NCBI GenBank assembly: GCA_022813625.1 | Contig: JAKLMB010000018.1 | Location: 682,001-746,000, forward strand | Origin: Aaosphaeria pasadenensis | Lineage: Eukaryota; Ascomycota; Dothideomycetes; Pleosporales | Direction of reading: 5' to 3' | Length of the DNA stretch: 64,000 nt | Shown here: one piece after another, positions 11,747-24,293 of the stretch | Numbering within the stretch: the stretch's first letter is position 1 | Layout: each line of letters begins with the position of its first letter | Program-made: the position numbers and the translations under genes | The notes under the pieces: model-generated | The model's database searches: none | What the model saw: the letters and a program-made list of their open reading frames with translations, nothing else | What the model was told of the DNA's origin: nothing

Positions 11747-14227
11747 TCACCTTCTGCCCGCCTTCATCTCGTTTGTCCGCTTGATTTTCATGGCTGTACG
11801 CTGCAAGGCGGTCTTAATGTCACCCTTTTTAAACTCGTCGATATCATAGTATACCGGCGCAATGTCCTACACGGGGTCAATATGTATGCAGCAAGATATG
11901 TGAAAATTGCGATTAACTTACCAGCAACCATTCGGCCTTGACACCTGTCACAGTTCGGATGTAGTTCTTGGTTGTCAGGACGAATTCGTTATAGACAACC
12001 CATTCGCTATCCTGTGCAAGCACGGTGCTGGGATGCAATAGGACGCTTTGCTCATCCTTCACCGTCGTGTATGTCTTGCCGGTGCCGTCGCGCTTGGCCA
12101 CTTGCATGAAGAAGCCCGCAACGAGAGCCCGACGGATGTTTTCATAGTACTTCTTGTTCTCGAAAGGAGTGGACATCAGCTCAAGCTCTTCGCGCTCCAT
12201 TATACGCTTCAATTGGAGCCGGACGTTATCGGCCTGTTGAAGTGCACGGAAGGACAGGAAGTGGTCGTGGCACCACTGCTTAGGATTGGCCTGTGCCTCA
12301 GCACCCTTGAAGGCATGGTACACGTTGAGCATCGTGAGGTGATCGCCATCTGGGTGAGCAAAGAGCTCCTTCATTTCATCGGCAGCCTTGCGGTTGTTTG
12401 CCGGACGAACAAAGATTTGGGGGACCGAAAGCAAGGCAGTGAGTGAGAGGATCTCGTTGGAGCAGTAAAACTCGGGCGATGTGATGAGCATCACCGCTAG
12501 AGCAGGATCCAGAGGAAATTCCGACGCAAGTCTACCCAGTGTAGTCAAGTCACCTTCGTCGTCGAGACATGCGAGGTAATTCAACTCCTCCAATGCACGC
12601 ATCAAGGTTTCAGGAGCGGGCGGGTCCATTAGGTCAAAATGTACCAGATCTTCCACACCAAGCTTCTTTAATTCCAACACAGTGCTGGCCAAGTTGGATC
12701 GCAGAACCTCAGGATATGTCTGTTCGATGAGCTCCTTTTTAAATGCAGCCTCGGTGTAGAGACGGAAGCATTTGCCTGGTCGCGTACGACCAGCACGACC
12801 AGCGCGCTGTTGAGCCGAAGCTTTCGAAATCGGAGATACCAAAAGAGATTCGACACGGATCCTTGGGTTGTACACCTTTTGCTTGCTGAAACCAGGATCC
12901 ACAACATATACAATACCATCAATGGTGAGGGAAGTTTCGGCAATGTTAGTCGAGATGATACATTTGCGACCAGGGGGACCACCAGGCGTTGCGGGTGGAG
13001 GGGCCGGGTTGAAGATCTTCTGTTGCTGCGCCGGGGGCAGGGTACCATAGAGTGGGTAAACCTGGAGAGGGCCAGCTGCACCGTCTCTCAACAGCTCTTG
13101 TGCTTCCATCGTTAACTTCCTGCATGTGTCTTCGATCTCCTCTTCACCCGTCAAGAACAATAAAATATCACCCTCCTTCTCGGTGGCGTGGATCTGGAGG
13201 ACAGTTCGCAAGGATGCTTCGACGTAGTCTCGCTCGGGCTCGGGAGTGTAGAAAATCTCGACAGCGTGCGTTCGACCCGGGACGGCAAGAAGCGGCGCGT
13301 CGTGGAAGTACCTCTGGAATTTGGTTGCGTCAAGGGTAGCAGACATGATAATGAGCTTCAAGTCCTTGCGCCTGAGAACAACCTCCTTGAGCAGGCCCAT
13401 GAGGATATCGGTCGCAAGGGTACGTTCGTGGGCCTCGTCAAGAATGATGGTACTATAACGAGACAAGTTGTTGTCGTGCATAGCTTCGCGAAGCAACATT
13501 CCGTCCGTCATGTACTTGAGCATCGTGTTCGGTCCCGTCTTATCCTCGAAACGAATGCTGTAACCGACTTCCTCCCCAAGGTTGACGTCCATTTCCTCGG
13601 CGACACGCTGTGCGACAGACATAGCGGCGACACGACGAGGCTGTGTACAGGCGACCATCTTGTTGTTGAGATGTGGAAGGTCATCGAACAGGACGAATTG
13701 GGGGATCTGAGTAGTCTTTCCGGAACCAGTCTCACCGACGAAGACGAGGATCTGGGAGGATTGGTAGAGGCTGAGGAAGTCATCTCGTTGCTGGTGAACA
13801 GGCAAGTCTCTCCGCTTCTTCAGGATGCTCATATAGTTGCTGGACAGGCTCTTGCCAGTGAAGGGGTTAAGAGGACCGTCCTCCGCATCGTGGGCTTGCT
13901 TCGCGGTGGTACCGTGACGCTTGAAGGAGTAGAGAAGGTCTGCGGAATTGGAGGGTTCATCTGTTGTCGCGCCTGTCAGTATTACACCTTGATAGTGCCA
14001 ATCCATAGGCGAAGGAAAACAAAAAGGGAAAATCGCGTGCGAAAATTGTGGTTGGCAGAAGTGTTGGTGTTTTGGTAGTACCTACTCTTTGAACCAGACT
14101 CATCATTCCAATGCGCCAGATAGGGATTCTCCTCCTTCTTCACGCCGTTGCTGCCATTCTCGACCTTGACACGCTTGTTGGAGGATGAGGAATCGTCGTC
14201 CTCGTAGGTATCGCGTTTGATCGTCAT
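11747..14227 (-). CDS. prp43: DEAH-box RNA helicase PRP43
   Basis: Three exons: 14227-14086, 13972-11922 and 11866-11747, giving 770 residues, close to the usual Prp43 length. Introns are 113 and 55 bp. Motif I GETGSGKTTQ (about 127-136), motif II DEAH (about 226-229), motif III SAT (about 258-260) and motif VI QQRAGRAGR are all intact, followed by the winged-helix/ratchet and OB-fold C-terminal domains. The small last exon supplies the typical DIAPVYYD end. Prp43 releases the intron lariat from the spliceosome and also acts in ribosome biogenesis, stimulated by G-patch proteins. The open frame of the large exon runs a little into the first intron, so its first methionine is not the real start. 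The first exon encodes an acidic, Ser-rich head ending before the splice. Divergent from PRMT5. Confidence 0.95.
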
Positions 14228-14546
14228 GACTGCCGTTTGCGAGGGTGGAAATGTTTTGTTTCCTGAAGGCGATGGAGGAAAAAAAAGACCGCGGCGTTGT
14301 TAGCGTCAGCCTTGGCATTTGGACCCCCATCCTTATCGATAAGAACACAAGCAGGGCAGGGACGGTTCGACTGAACTTTTCCAACAACCCCACAACCATC
14401 ATCCCTCTCCTCCTCCATATCAACACTCGTGAGGGATATCACAGTGAATACTTTCGTTTTATATACTTTATCTCCTTCTTCACCCACTCACTCTCGAAAG
14501 GTCTCTCTCTTCACCCGGTACCGAGTCATTTCCTGCGACCATAATC
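14228..14546. promoter_or_regulatory. Bidirectional promoter PRP43 / PRMT5
   Basis: Only 319 bp separate the two start codons, so both genes must take initiation signals from this stretch. An AT-rich core (TTTTATATACTTT, about 14457-14469) lies on the PRMT5 side. No further sites are claimed. Confidence 0.6.
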
Positions 14547-17199
14547 ATGGACGACTCTATGCCCATATTCTATATTGGCCAACATGAGACGAAGCGGGCA
14601 CTCCCAGTGTCCGACGAATTGGCAAACCATGCTCAAGATTTAGGTGTACGTCTCTTCCCTTTCCCTTATTCATAATCATAATATTACTATCATTTACTTA
14701 CCAACAATCTCAGTATGATATGCTTACCACACCCATCACTAACTCTCATTTCCATACCCGTGTTCTTGATCTTCTAAGTTCATACAACCAATCCCTCTCA
14801 GATGCCTCTGGATCCCCACAACCCCAGCCACTACCTCTTATTCCAGCTCTGGAGTATCTCGACACTCCTCTCACTCCTAATGATACTATTTCTCAATTTC
14901 TCACTTTCACAAGTTCGTGGATTGATCTAACCTCTCCGGACCCCGTCATTGCATACCTATCCCGCCAGGTGTTGCATCTGGAGATCGCATATGCCGCATT
15001 CTGTGGAGCTGTGACCGTTGTGATACCGGGCCCTCGCCTTTCAAATGGCGCCAACGGAATTTCCAAATATGCGCGTGCGATCAAAGAAGCGCTCGGAACT
15101 GGAGCTTATATTCAGATACACATTCTACTTCCCATGGATGGCTCCCAACCAAATGAAGTAGAGGACCTTGGCAATCTAGAGCACTTCTCAAGGCCAGAGC
15201 TTCAGCACCCCGGACAGCAGAGCGCTGAAGCTGATCCATTCAGCGCGTGGGATGCTTGGAACGTAATACGATCTGTTTGTAAATATCCCAGCAGACTGTC
15301 AGTAGGTAAGAAATATATCAGTCTTTCCATAATCCAAAATTTGTTTTCCAATCACTCGCTCCCTGCGAAGAAAGGAATATGACGCCAAATTATTTAAGCC
15401 CCTATTAGATTTCCATGTTTTAACTTGTTTGTGTTCAGCTCTTGATCTCCCACGTCGGCTGCCATCGTTAGCCCTCCAATCCAGGTGGTATGCCGAGCCT
15501 GTTCGTCTACTCAATCTTCCGGCATCTTCGTTTCTCACCAATGCTCGGGGATCTTCTGTGCTTTCCAAGTCTCACCAATACTTCATCTTCCGTATCATGC
15601 GCCTGAAGAGTGCCCCATGGCTTCTTCTCACGGATATCGGCACGCTTCCTGGCGTTGATGACCCAGATATGATACTGTCCTATTCGACAGGCGACATCTC
15701 ATCGGATGCTGCTGCCGATGCTCCCATATTGGAATCCTCAATGTCGACATCGCCTACACCCGCAGAGGCCGCACAAATGGCCAAGAGTGGAAAGAAGAAG
15801 AACAGCGACGACCCGACGCCACATTTGAGCTATCTCCGGTATCTACAGCGCAACCAGCCCCCGAAGAATGTGATTGAGAGATTTGGGGGTGGTTTCCAAG
15901 ACTACCTTCAGAGCCCGCTGCAGCCCCTGACTGATAATCTAGAGTCTATTACCTACGAGGTTTTCGAGAAGGACCCTATCAAATATGAATGGTACGAACG
16001 CGCTATCGAAGCCGCGCTTCTAGACTGGCGAGCTCTCAGCAAGACCACCAGCTCTGGCACAAGTGACAATTCTGTTGTCATCGCCGTCGTTGGCTCGGGC
16101 CGAGGACCCCTTGTCACGCGCGCATTGAATGCCAGTGAGAAAACCAAGATCCCTGTCCGAGTCTACGCCGTTGAAAAGAACCCCAACGCCTACGTGCTTC
16201 TTCAGCGTCATAACAGAGAGACTTGGAACAACCGCGTCACCGTCGTGAAGACAGATATGCGCGCGTGGAAGGGCCCAGCAAATGGGGATGGCACATTTGG
16301 CAAGGTCGATATTCTGGTCAGCGAGCTGCTTGGTAGTTTCGCAGACAATGAGCTTTCGCCTGAATGTCTCGACGGCGTGCAGCATGTCCTGAATCCCGAA
16401 CATGGAATTTCTATTCCATCCAGTTACACAGCCCATTATACGCCAATCTCTACACCCCGCCTCTGGTCAGATCTCTCGACACGCAGTGCAATGGCCGATC
16501 CTACCGCTTTCGACATCCCTTGGGTTGTCATGTTGCAGCAGATGGATTACTTGTCAACTGTGTCCACACCTACTGAGGCTGTTCAGCAACTCTCGAACGG
16601 TACCAAAATGAACCAGTTCTCCCTTGAAGCACCCTTGTCACCATATATCCAGACTGCTTGGGAGTTCTCTCATCCCCTTCCACCTAACGTCCTTGCACAA
16701 GCATCCCTCCGAAAAGGTGGATCGGCCGTTGGAGGAGGCGGAGGCTTTACCGGCGGAGACGGTGCAAATGAGCATAACGCCCGGTTCAGCAAGCTATCTT
16801 TCCCAATCCAGGATCAGGGCATATGCCACGGATTGGGTGGATATTTTGAGACGGTTCTATATGCGGGCACTTCAGGTTCGGTCGAACTTAGCACAAACCC
16901 AATCACCATGAAGGATAAATCCGAGGACATGATCTCTTGGTTCCCTATCTTCTTCCCAATTAGGGTAAGCTCTCTTGCTTATAATCCTTTTCCATGCTCT
17001 ATGTGCTAACATGAAATATCAGACACCCATCCAAGTCCCTGCAAATTCCGAGCTCGAGATAAGTATGTGGAGACAGACCGACGATCGTAAGGTCTGGTAC
17101 GAATGGCTAGTGGAAAGCTTTATCACTGTTGGTGGACAGAGGCTTCGCCTAGCGGTTTCGGATCTGCATTCGAGTAAAAGCAATGGATGTCTGATGTAG
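14547..17199 (+). CDS. Type II protein arginine methyltransferase PRMT5 (Skb1/Hsl7)
   Basis: Four exons: 14547-14645, 14714-15305, 15439-16964 and 17023-17199, giving 797 residues. The introns (68, 133 and 58 bp) have good signals and consistent phases. The N-terminal half is the TIM-barrel-like region. The Rossmann methyltransferase domain has the PRMT5-type lead-in (YEVFEKDPIKYEWYERAI, with the class-specific Phe), the SAM loop VVGSGRGPL (about 448-456), and the double-E loop SELLGSFADNELSPECLDG (Glu about 526 and 535). The C-terminal beta-barrel ends in the last exon. PRMT5 makes symmetric dimethylarginine on Sm proteins and histones. A Gly-rich insertion (about 660-675) sits in the barrel. 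Whether the WD-repeat partner exists cannot be seen here. Confidence 0.93.
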
Positions 17200-17439
17200 A
17201 GACATTTCATCATATGCATATGCATTAGCATTTTGGTTTGGATCTCAAGAGATGACCGTTTATTTATCTATTGGTAATCTCGATTATAATTGATACCCCA
17301 TAGTTCGGCATACATCTTGCTGGCAATTGGCTTTCACTCGGAATCACTTGCGAGCAAAAATTCATTTCGTCCAGCTTAAATACAATCTACCATCAAACAC
17401 TAAGCCATGCTCAAGTTCTCCCTCGGTATCCTTGGGCCC

Positions 17440-19343
17440 CTAACCCCTTTTACGTGGATGAAAGTGCAAGTGTAGAGGAGGAAGAGTAACCGTGAATGTA
17501 TCGAGTGCACCATTGTCAAAATTTCCCGCCGTTTCTCCAGGAGCAAATGACACATCGAAATTTTGCACAATAGCTGAAAGAGAGATCCGCAAGCTCATCT
17601 GCGCGAGATTCTTTCCAGGACAGCCATAATGACCTGTAATTTTGTCAGTTGCTCTAATATTCGTTATGTTTGACTATGCATCAATCTGTCTCACCTAATG
17701 AGAAAGGCATGAACGGGGCGTCAGCTGTACCCATCTCCTCCCGTCTTTCGCCGAATCTCTCTGGGATGAATTCCAACGGCTGCTTCCACCATCTAGGGTC
17801 CCGTTGAATCTGATAAGTAGAGATCAAGACATTTGTTTTTCCGGGGATGTACGTATCCCCGATCTGAATCCCTTCGGCTGGCGTTTCCCGCGGGCCACCA
17901 GTCAGCAAAGCAGGTCTTAGGCGCAGGGTCTCGTAAATGAAGTCGTCAACGTACGGCACCGAACTGGCCTTTTCGTACGACCATTCGCTGTAGCCGCCTG
18001 GCATGGCTTCGTCTAACAGCCTTTGGAGTTTTTCCTGCTTCTCAGGGCATTTTGCGAGATAGAAGAGTATTCCAGCAAGGGCGGTCGCGGTTGTTTCACT
18101 GAATACTGTCAGTATATGATAAAATAATGAGCCTATTTGACTGTGCGTACCTTCCAGCAACGATAACAACTCGTGAGTCATCTTCCAGTGCAGTTGCACT
18201 TGGAGAAGCAGAGATATCTCCTTCCTTGACAGCCTTAAGTAACCACGAAACAATATCTTGCGGATACAGCTCATTATCCCAAGTCTACACAGAGTCAGCG
18301 CAGAAACAGTTGAAGTCCTCCACAACATACTGCATGTTTCTCTCTCATCTGACCGGCGCAGAACGAGAAGAACTCCGAATACCCAGCAGCAGCACCCGGA
18401 ATAGACCCGAGTATATTCAGCAACCATGGCACGGTGCTTAGTACTCCCAACATCGCCATGTGGTCGTGAACCGCCTTGATCGCCGGATGTTCCTCGCCAC
18501 TGATGAGGTTGTTGAAATCCTTGCCGAACCCTACCTCTCCCATGACGTCGAAGCTGAAGTACATTGCCCATGCGGACACGTCCATCGGCTTTCCTGCATT
18601 CTTATGCAGCTGCTTCATGAAAAGATCGGCCTTGTCCTTGACGCGAGGCTCATAAGTTCCGAGAGCTAAGTATAAGTCAGATCAGATGCTGGTAGGGATG
18701 AGATGTTTTGGTTTACCTTTCACAGAGAACCCCTTGTCCCATGTCCGTTTACGAAGCCGGTGGCCGTTGAAATCACGTGTCATATGAATTGAGCATTTCT
18801 TCGGGTCATTGCCGGTCTGTCCGTACCAGGTCGATTTCAAGGTTTTCGAATTTGGTCCATAGATGAGGGAGACGGCTGACTTGTCTAGGATACAGATCTC
18901 TCGTGGCCCTGAAAAAATGTAAGTGTATGATCTTTCAATTCTTTGGCTCAAAGATCTCCCCCACCAGTGCGAACGAAGTCGCCGTATTGTTCATGAAGCT
19001 TGGCGAGCTCCTTGTAGTACTGCAGGTCTTTCGCCGCCAGCCTCGTAGCGTAGAATCGAGTAAGCTTTGCCGCCAATGGACCTGGGAAGTTGCGACAGCG
19101 GTGGAATACTAATCGATAGATTCCTATGCTGCTAAATACTCCAATGTTGAAACTCGTCACCAGTAGCAAAGCCCTCACAAGACCAACAGTGTAGATCATT
19201 CCCGCGAATGCAGCAGTGAAGGCGCTTAAGAAGTGGAACATGATAAGCTCGAATTCGATGCTACGAATTGATAGATGGAATGCGATGCCGGACAACATCG
19301 CTGCTCCAGGGCCACTCCATGCCGCGGCAAAAGATTTGTCCAT
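17440..19343 (-). CDS. Cytochrome P450, membrane-anchored, accessory metabolism
   Basis: Six exons: 19343-18965, 18908-18717, 18665-18331, 18284-18151, 18098-17695 and 17633-17440, totalling 545 residues. Introns are 46-61 bp. All joins are in phase. The first uses a GTGGGG donor, the weakest of the set. There are two or three hydrophobic segments in the first 75 residues, a proline hinge (NFPGPLAAKLTRFYA), an I-helix segment (VAGSETTATAL), an ExxR motif (YETLRLRP) and a heme loop FSLGHYGCPG with the ligand Cys about 486. In the heme loop the Arg usual two residues before Cys is replaced (HYGC). It resembles fungal P450s often named tryprostatin B 6-hydroxylase-like. No neighbouring backbone enzyme is present, so its substrate is unknown. 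It ends 240 bp from the PRMT5 stop. Confidence 0.85.
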
Positions 19344-21313
19344 CTAGAAGACTCGCCGTTCTCTTCACACGACTGACAAACAACTGAAAAAAGTATAATG
19401 GTGTAGTGCCCCGAATTCAACAAAGTGGGGGGAATCGGTGGTCAAATGGGATGACTTTGATTCGAGATTTGACACTACATGCAGACATTGCAGTATAACA
19501 CCCCATTGCGGTATACGCTGCATAAAATGCCTGTCATCGGTGTCGTTCTGGCTAATCACATCTTGAACACGTCAGGCGTTCTTCAGACCCATGCCTATGA
19601 TACGGATGTGGGGGAATTTCAAAATGGTAGATCTACTTATGTGGGCAAACGACAGTACAGAAAAAAATGATTGAATAAGAACTCAATAGTGGAAATAGAA
19701 GTTGTAGGAAACATGGTAGCAAGAGGTTCGCAAAATGATGGGAATACCTACAAGCCGGTTGAACCGTCTTAAGCAAGCGAAGAAAACGATCACGAATACA
19801 ACACCAGTGTTCCGCATGCATATTCATATGCTCCCATCTCTGCTTGCAGAGATGCAAATTCGAACTTGAATATGAAAAGGGACTAGACTGGGAACAATCC
19901 TGTTCTTGTCGGTCCGTATGTTGAAGTGCGGCTGTCCAGGATGGCACACGGCAACCACCAATTACCAACGTGATTTTGATGCACAATAGGACACATGTTG
20001 TTTCCCTTGAGGTCGTTAATAGCGGTTGTTAAATGATGAAGGATAAATTGCAATTTTATCCCCGCAAAATTCATACATATTATGGCAATGATACTGCACA
20101 TGATAGTCTCATTCTCGGGTAAGAACCATGAATAATGAATGGAATACACTGCTTCAATACCATATACACCGACGCGGTTTGAATTATAATCTCATTTGAG
20201 TAATAGGACATTGCCGAAGACTTATTCATCCTCATCCTCCCCAGATCAACAGTCTGGAACCTCCAGGTGCCCACCAAACGGAAAATTGCCGTACTCAGCG
20301 TTATCGGCTTTAGTAGCAGTATTGCCTTTCGCCTTGTTTTGCTCTTCGGTTTGAACTTTTCTCCAGATACGTCCTGGGTTCTCGGCAAGATGGTGATCGT
20401 TGCTGCTCTACGGATACAATTTGCCATCATCACGGTCAACTTATCCTCCTTTCAAGATGCTTTGGACTCAGATTACGGGTGATAATTCGCGCGGATCGGC
20501 GCCCGTGGACTCTAACTCGGTAGGTTTCAAACGGTCTTTGATCAATAATGGGATTCAATCGAATGTGCCATTTAAATTCGGGAAGTTGCGAGGTTCGAAC
20601 AGAGGGAGTATAACGCTACTTGAAAGAGGCATCACAAGCACAGTGTTTGAATAAGAATCATGTAACCAGGTCGAAATACTGTCTCAGATGCCATATGGAT
20701 CGCAGAGTTAAAATCACAGACCGATGCCTAACATTAGAGGAGTGATAGTATAACATGTTTTGGTGTTTATAGCTGCAATAGTTCATTGACTAGTTGTTCA
20801 AAATTGCACAGAAATTTGAGATTTTAATTTCGCGCCTTATAGATATAAAACGCCATAAGAGAACTATTCCTTCAATGATATATTACAAGGAACGAAGAAG
20901 AATCCCCAGTTTCGTTCGTGTTGATATCTCATCTTCCAAACTTCCAGGTAATAAACTGGTCCCACCGGACTTGAAGCCAAACACAGTACATTATCTCTTT
21001 TCGATTTTGGATTTTAGTAATTGTGAAACATGAGACATCACGATTGACTCGAACAAAACTCGGTTTAAAAGGGTGAAGAAGCAATGTTGCGAAAGATGTA
21101 GTCATAGAGTGCATGTAACTAAATATATTGAAAGATGTACGACGCTAACCATTTACAGCCTATTTCTCGTACATGAACAATCGTCGTCACTAAACAGCCC
21201 AGGAAGCTCGGCCTTGACCTCGAAGCAGCTCCGAGATCCACTACAAACACTTTTGGACAGCGAATTCTCTCCCGCACACCGGAAAGACAATCTGCAATTG
21301 CAAACAAATCGTC
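19344..21313. other. Gene-poor AT-rich stretch
   Basis: Nearly 2 kb without a supported gene. About 20000-21150 is visibly AT-rich with dense stops, unlike the flanking genes. This could be decayed or RIP-mutated repeat DNA, but no mobile-element protein similarity is left. Confidence 0.45.
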
Positions 21314-21756
21314 ATGCCGGCCCCCTTCTGGACAATTGGCTGCCTCTATGGCGCCTCCTCCGTCATGCTCGGCGCATTTGGAGCTCACGGCCTGAAGAAA
21401 CGCATCGCCGACCCGCAAAGGATCGCCAACTGGGGAACGGCTGCACAGTACCAGGTCCGAAATCTTTCCCCCCTCTTCTCCCGCCAACGAGTTGAAGCTA
21501 ATATAAAACAATGACACAGCTCATGCACTCCGTAGCTCTAACCTTCGCTTCCGCCATCGCACCGCAAAACACAATCGCAATGTCGCTGTTCACGGCGGGG
21601 ATGACCATGTTCTCCGGATCGCTCTACCTTCTCACGCTCGACCCGCAACGCTTCAAGTGGATGGGGCCAGTGACGCCACTGGGTGGTGTTTGCTTGATTG
21701 GAGGGTGGATTGCGTTGGCGGTTACGAAGAGGCCTGTATTTCCCAAGGTCAAGTAA
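21314..21756 (+). CDS. DUF423/TMEM256-like small membrane protein
   Basis: Two exons, 21314-21454 and 21520-21756, joined in phase 0 across a 65-bp intron (GTCCGA donor, CACAG acceptor), giving 125 residues. The N-terminus carries the family motif GAFGAHGLKKR. After the splice comes QYQLMHSVAL and then hydrophobic segments separated by Gly and Thr, typical of the four-helix DUF423 (YgdD/TMEM256) family. The protein ends in a short basic tail. The function of the family is not established. It is convergent with IMP4. Confidence 0.88.
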
Positions 21757-22333
21757 CTGAATGTTTCGGTTGGAGAGTTTACAAAGAACAACGTGTAAGA
21801 TGCAGTATGGTTGGAATTGGGTAGTGAAAAGAATAGGTGGATAACCACGTTCCGTGACTTAGATTACGGGTTATGGACGGTTAGAATATATGTACATTAC
21901 GAATTCAAAGAATTCCGCTCATGCTTTTGCTGTAGAATATATGATGGATGGTGCCGTCCACTCTCAATAACGGCGAATCATCTCCAAAAACTGAATTTTT
22001 GGCAGTCCTAATATCTGGAGTGAGATCATGTCGTTTTAGTCCCGTTGCCAACACCCTTTGGTCTTCTCCCATCGTCGACATACCCCCGGACCCTAGCCCC
22101 GTCATCGCCCATTCTGAGTCTACTGTGACCCCTTCGGTGACCCTCCAACATTTACAGCTACCCAGCCTGCCGCGACACTGACTCCAGCCACAGGTTTCCT
22201 TTCCTTGTAGTCAATTTTTAACTGTCCTGGTATATTCGGAAAGACACCTTATGACCTGTTCTACGATATCTTAATGAATAAGAGCCAGACTCGAACATGC
22301 AGGGCGAAAGAATGACGTTCCCACTTGAGACGT
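21757..22333. other. Convergent intergenic region
   Basis: The 3' flanks of the DUF423 and IMP4 genes. No gene or clear repeat is seen. Confidence 0.5.
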
Positions 22334-23277
22334 TTATAGGTAGTCCTTCTTCTTCGCTGTCCGGGTGAATTGATTGAGATGCCACTCGACATCACCGTCC
22401 TTATTATCCAAAGTGCCAGCGCGGATCTCGTATAAGCGCATCGTCATTCGAGGACCAACTTCGGCGAGCTCGATGCTCTGGTATCCGGTCTTTACGAAGA
22501 CATGATGCCGGACTTCAATTCTAGGAAAGGAACCATTTTAGCAACCATTCGGAGATCAAAGAATATGTCAACTTACGAATCTTCAATGTTCTTGAAAGTA
22601 ATGACGCGATTGCCGACCTTCGCGGTGGCTTCTCGCGGTGGGAAGAGATGCTTCAAAATCTGCACGCATCGCAGACCAAGCTTGGTTGTGAAACCCTCAA
22701 ATATCAGGTGTGGATAACTTTCCGACACCGTTCCCCTTGCACTGTTGGGGATGTCTGCTCGAAGCACGACATTGTGCAGTGAGAAGCTCGCGGTAGGGCC
22801 ATGTGGGAAATGCGACACGGTCATCGCAGTTGGCGTACCACGATGCTCGTGAAGGAGGATGATATCCGAAAGACCTGATGCCGTCGCGCTGCTGACTAGA
22901 TTGGGCAGAATGAGGTTACCACGGTTCAATCGTATACTCGTGGGAAGTAGCAATCTGATTTCCTTCGCGAACGTTCCCAGGCGCGAACTGGGATCTCTCG
23001 ATGTGGTGACCAATATCCTTGGGTCGACAATGCCAGACAATTGTGCATATTCATCATCCAGGCCAAGTTCCTCCTCTACTGTCCTGTCTCCTCTGCTCTC
23101 GTCGTACTTGAAGTCTTTGCGGAGCGATTCGTCGTTTGCGATGCTAGGGTCGAGTGGTTTGCCGCTTGCGAGGGAGGCCTTGAGCGCGGCGCGCTTATTT
23201 GCAATCTCAGCTTGCTGAAGAGTGAGCGCCCTTCGATATAGGTAGTCTCGCCTCTCGCGAGCTTGCTTTCGGATCAT
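22334..23277 (-). CDS. imp4: U3 snoRNP protein IMP4 (Brix domain)
   Basis: Two exons, 23277-22577 and 22520-22334, giving 295 residues, the usual IMP4 size. The 56-bp intron (GTAAGT donor, TAG acceptor) falls in phase 2. The N-terminus MIRKQARERRDYLYRRA is characteristic. The Brix domain shows RILVTTSRDPSSRL at its start, LHEHRGTPTAMTVSHFPHGPT in the middle, and the second exon finishes with VGPRMTMRLYEIRAGT and a basic end. IMP4 binds U3 snoRNA with Imp3 and Mpp10 in the SSU processome for 18S rRNA maturation. It is the left border of the small secreted protein cluster. Confidence 0.95.
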
Positions 23278-23840
23278 GTTGAGTGGTCGTAGAGGGTGTG
23301 TTCAGAGTTTTGGTGTGTACGGGCGATGCGCCAACGGAGGGTGTAGACCGTGGTTTGGTCAGTACGACAGGGTGATTACGATGTTCAATTGCTTCAATTC
23401 AGCTTTTAAGCGCGCTTAGAACGATCTGGTATAGTTACGGATGTGGAGAGAGAATGCAGTGTTTACGTTGGTGGTTGTGGATTGTGAAGATTGAAGATTG
23501 TCGAAAAAGTTCGGGGACAGGGAGTGCACGGGCCAAACCTTAAAAAACCACCACCTTCCTGTGCTTATCGATAACTCTAGTCGGTCGTCGTCCGTCCTTC
23601 ATCCGTTTTCGTATTTCGGATGATAAATATAGAATCATCATCCATTCCATCCATTCCATCCATTCATCGTCCACCATCCTTCCACTTACTCAATCCGCTC
23701 AATCGATCAATAATCATCCATCGTCATTTTCACCATCGTCATGTCATTGGAACGCGTGGACATACATCGTGCCCCACACCCCGGCCGAAACTCCAGTACT
23801 ATCATGCCTCACAGATCCGTACACTCCCCCGGCTGCTTCT
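23278..23840. other. Intergenic with CCATT microsatellite
   Basis: IMP4 promoter side and 3' flank of the first secreted-protein gene. It contains the tandem repeat at 23641-23665. No gene is supported. Confidence 0.5.
23641..23665. repeat. Short (TCCAT/TCCATCCAT) tandem repeat
   Basis: Repeated TCCATTCCATCCATTCCATC-type units, about 25 bp, in noncoding DNA. Confidence 0.7.
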
Positions 23841-24293
23841 CTAGTCGCTCTTCCTCTTCTGTGCTTCGCGTTTACGAGTACATTTGAACGATTCTGCCAT
23901 TCCTGCCGATCCATAACTGGGCCGAATGATTGTCATGAGCGAATTGCTGCAGTCCTTGTCCCTAAGAACCATTAGCTCCATCTCTATTGCAGTCTCCGCC
24001 AGGCTTCGTTGTGGTATGGTAAAAACAAACAAGAACGAACATGGCTTCCATGTGCTTGCTTACCTATAAAAAGTGCATACGCAATCGTCTTCCATTTCAA
24101 ATGTGACAGCCGACCACCGCAATTGATGGCAAGATGCCTCTTCATCGACTCGCAACAGAACCCCCATCCCGAATCTGCCTTCGACAGTACCACAGTTTGG
24201 ATAGGCTTCCTTCGCTGGGACGCCGTCGGGCCAGAGGTCTGCAGCCACGCATGTCAGGTACGCAAGAAAGGAGAAGAGGAATGCGAAAAACAT
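23841..24293 (-). CDS. Small secreted cysteine-rich protein, member A of local family
   Basis: Two exons, 24293-24064 and 23961-23841, giving 116 residues. The 102-bp intron has a GTAAGC donor and a TTAG acceptor in phase 2. Residues 1 to about 18 form a signal peptide (MFFAFLFSFLAYLTCVAA). The mature part has six cysteines at about 34, 55, 71, 73, 81 and 104. The CxC pair is followed by TFYR, where the intron falls, and then DKDC and SFKC, closely matching member C (SKDC, SYKC). The C-terminus is basic. An upstream methionine exists but would bury the signal peptide. The acceptor was chosen by phase and family match. A TAG acceptor 28 bases further upstream in the intron would give only a short different tail. 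The function is unknown. Size, secretion and Cys pattern are effector-like. Confidence 0.65.

Noticed and set aside
13188..14078. 296-codon frame antisense to PRP43
   Set aside because: It is the mirror of highly conserved helicase sequence. The PRP43 reading is unambiguous.
20080..20439. 119-codon minus-strand frame in the AT-rich tract
   Set aside because: No recognisable motifs, no splice-supported partners, and it lies in a tract of likely decayed DNA.
22573..22576. IMP4 ending at the TAA just past codon 234
   Set aside because: The TAA is inside a GTAAGT donor. The next exon restores the conserved C-terminal half of the Brix domain.
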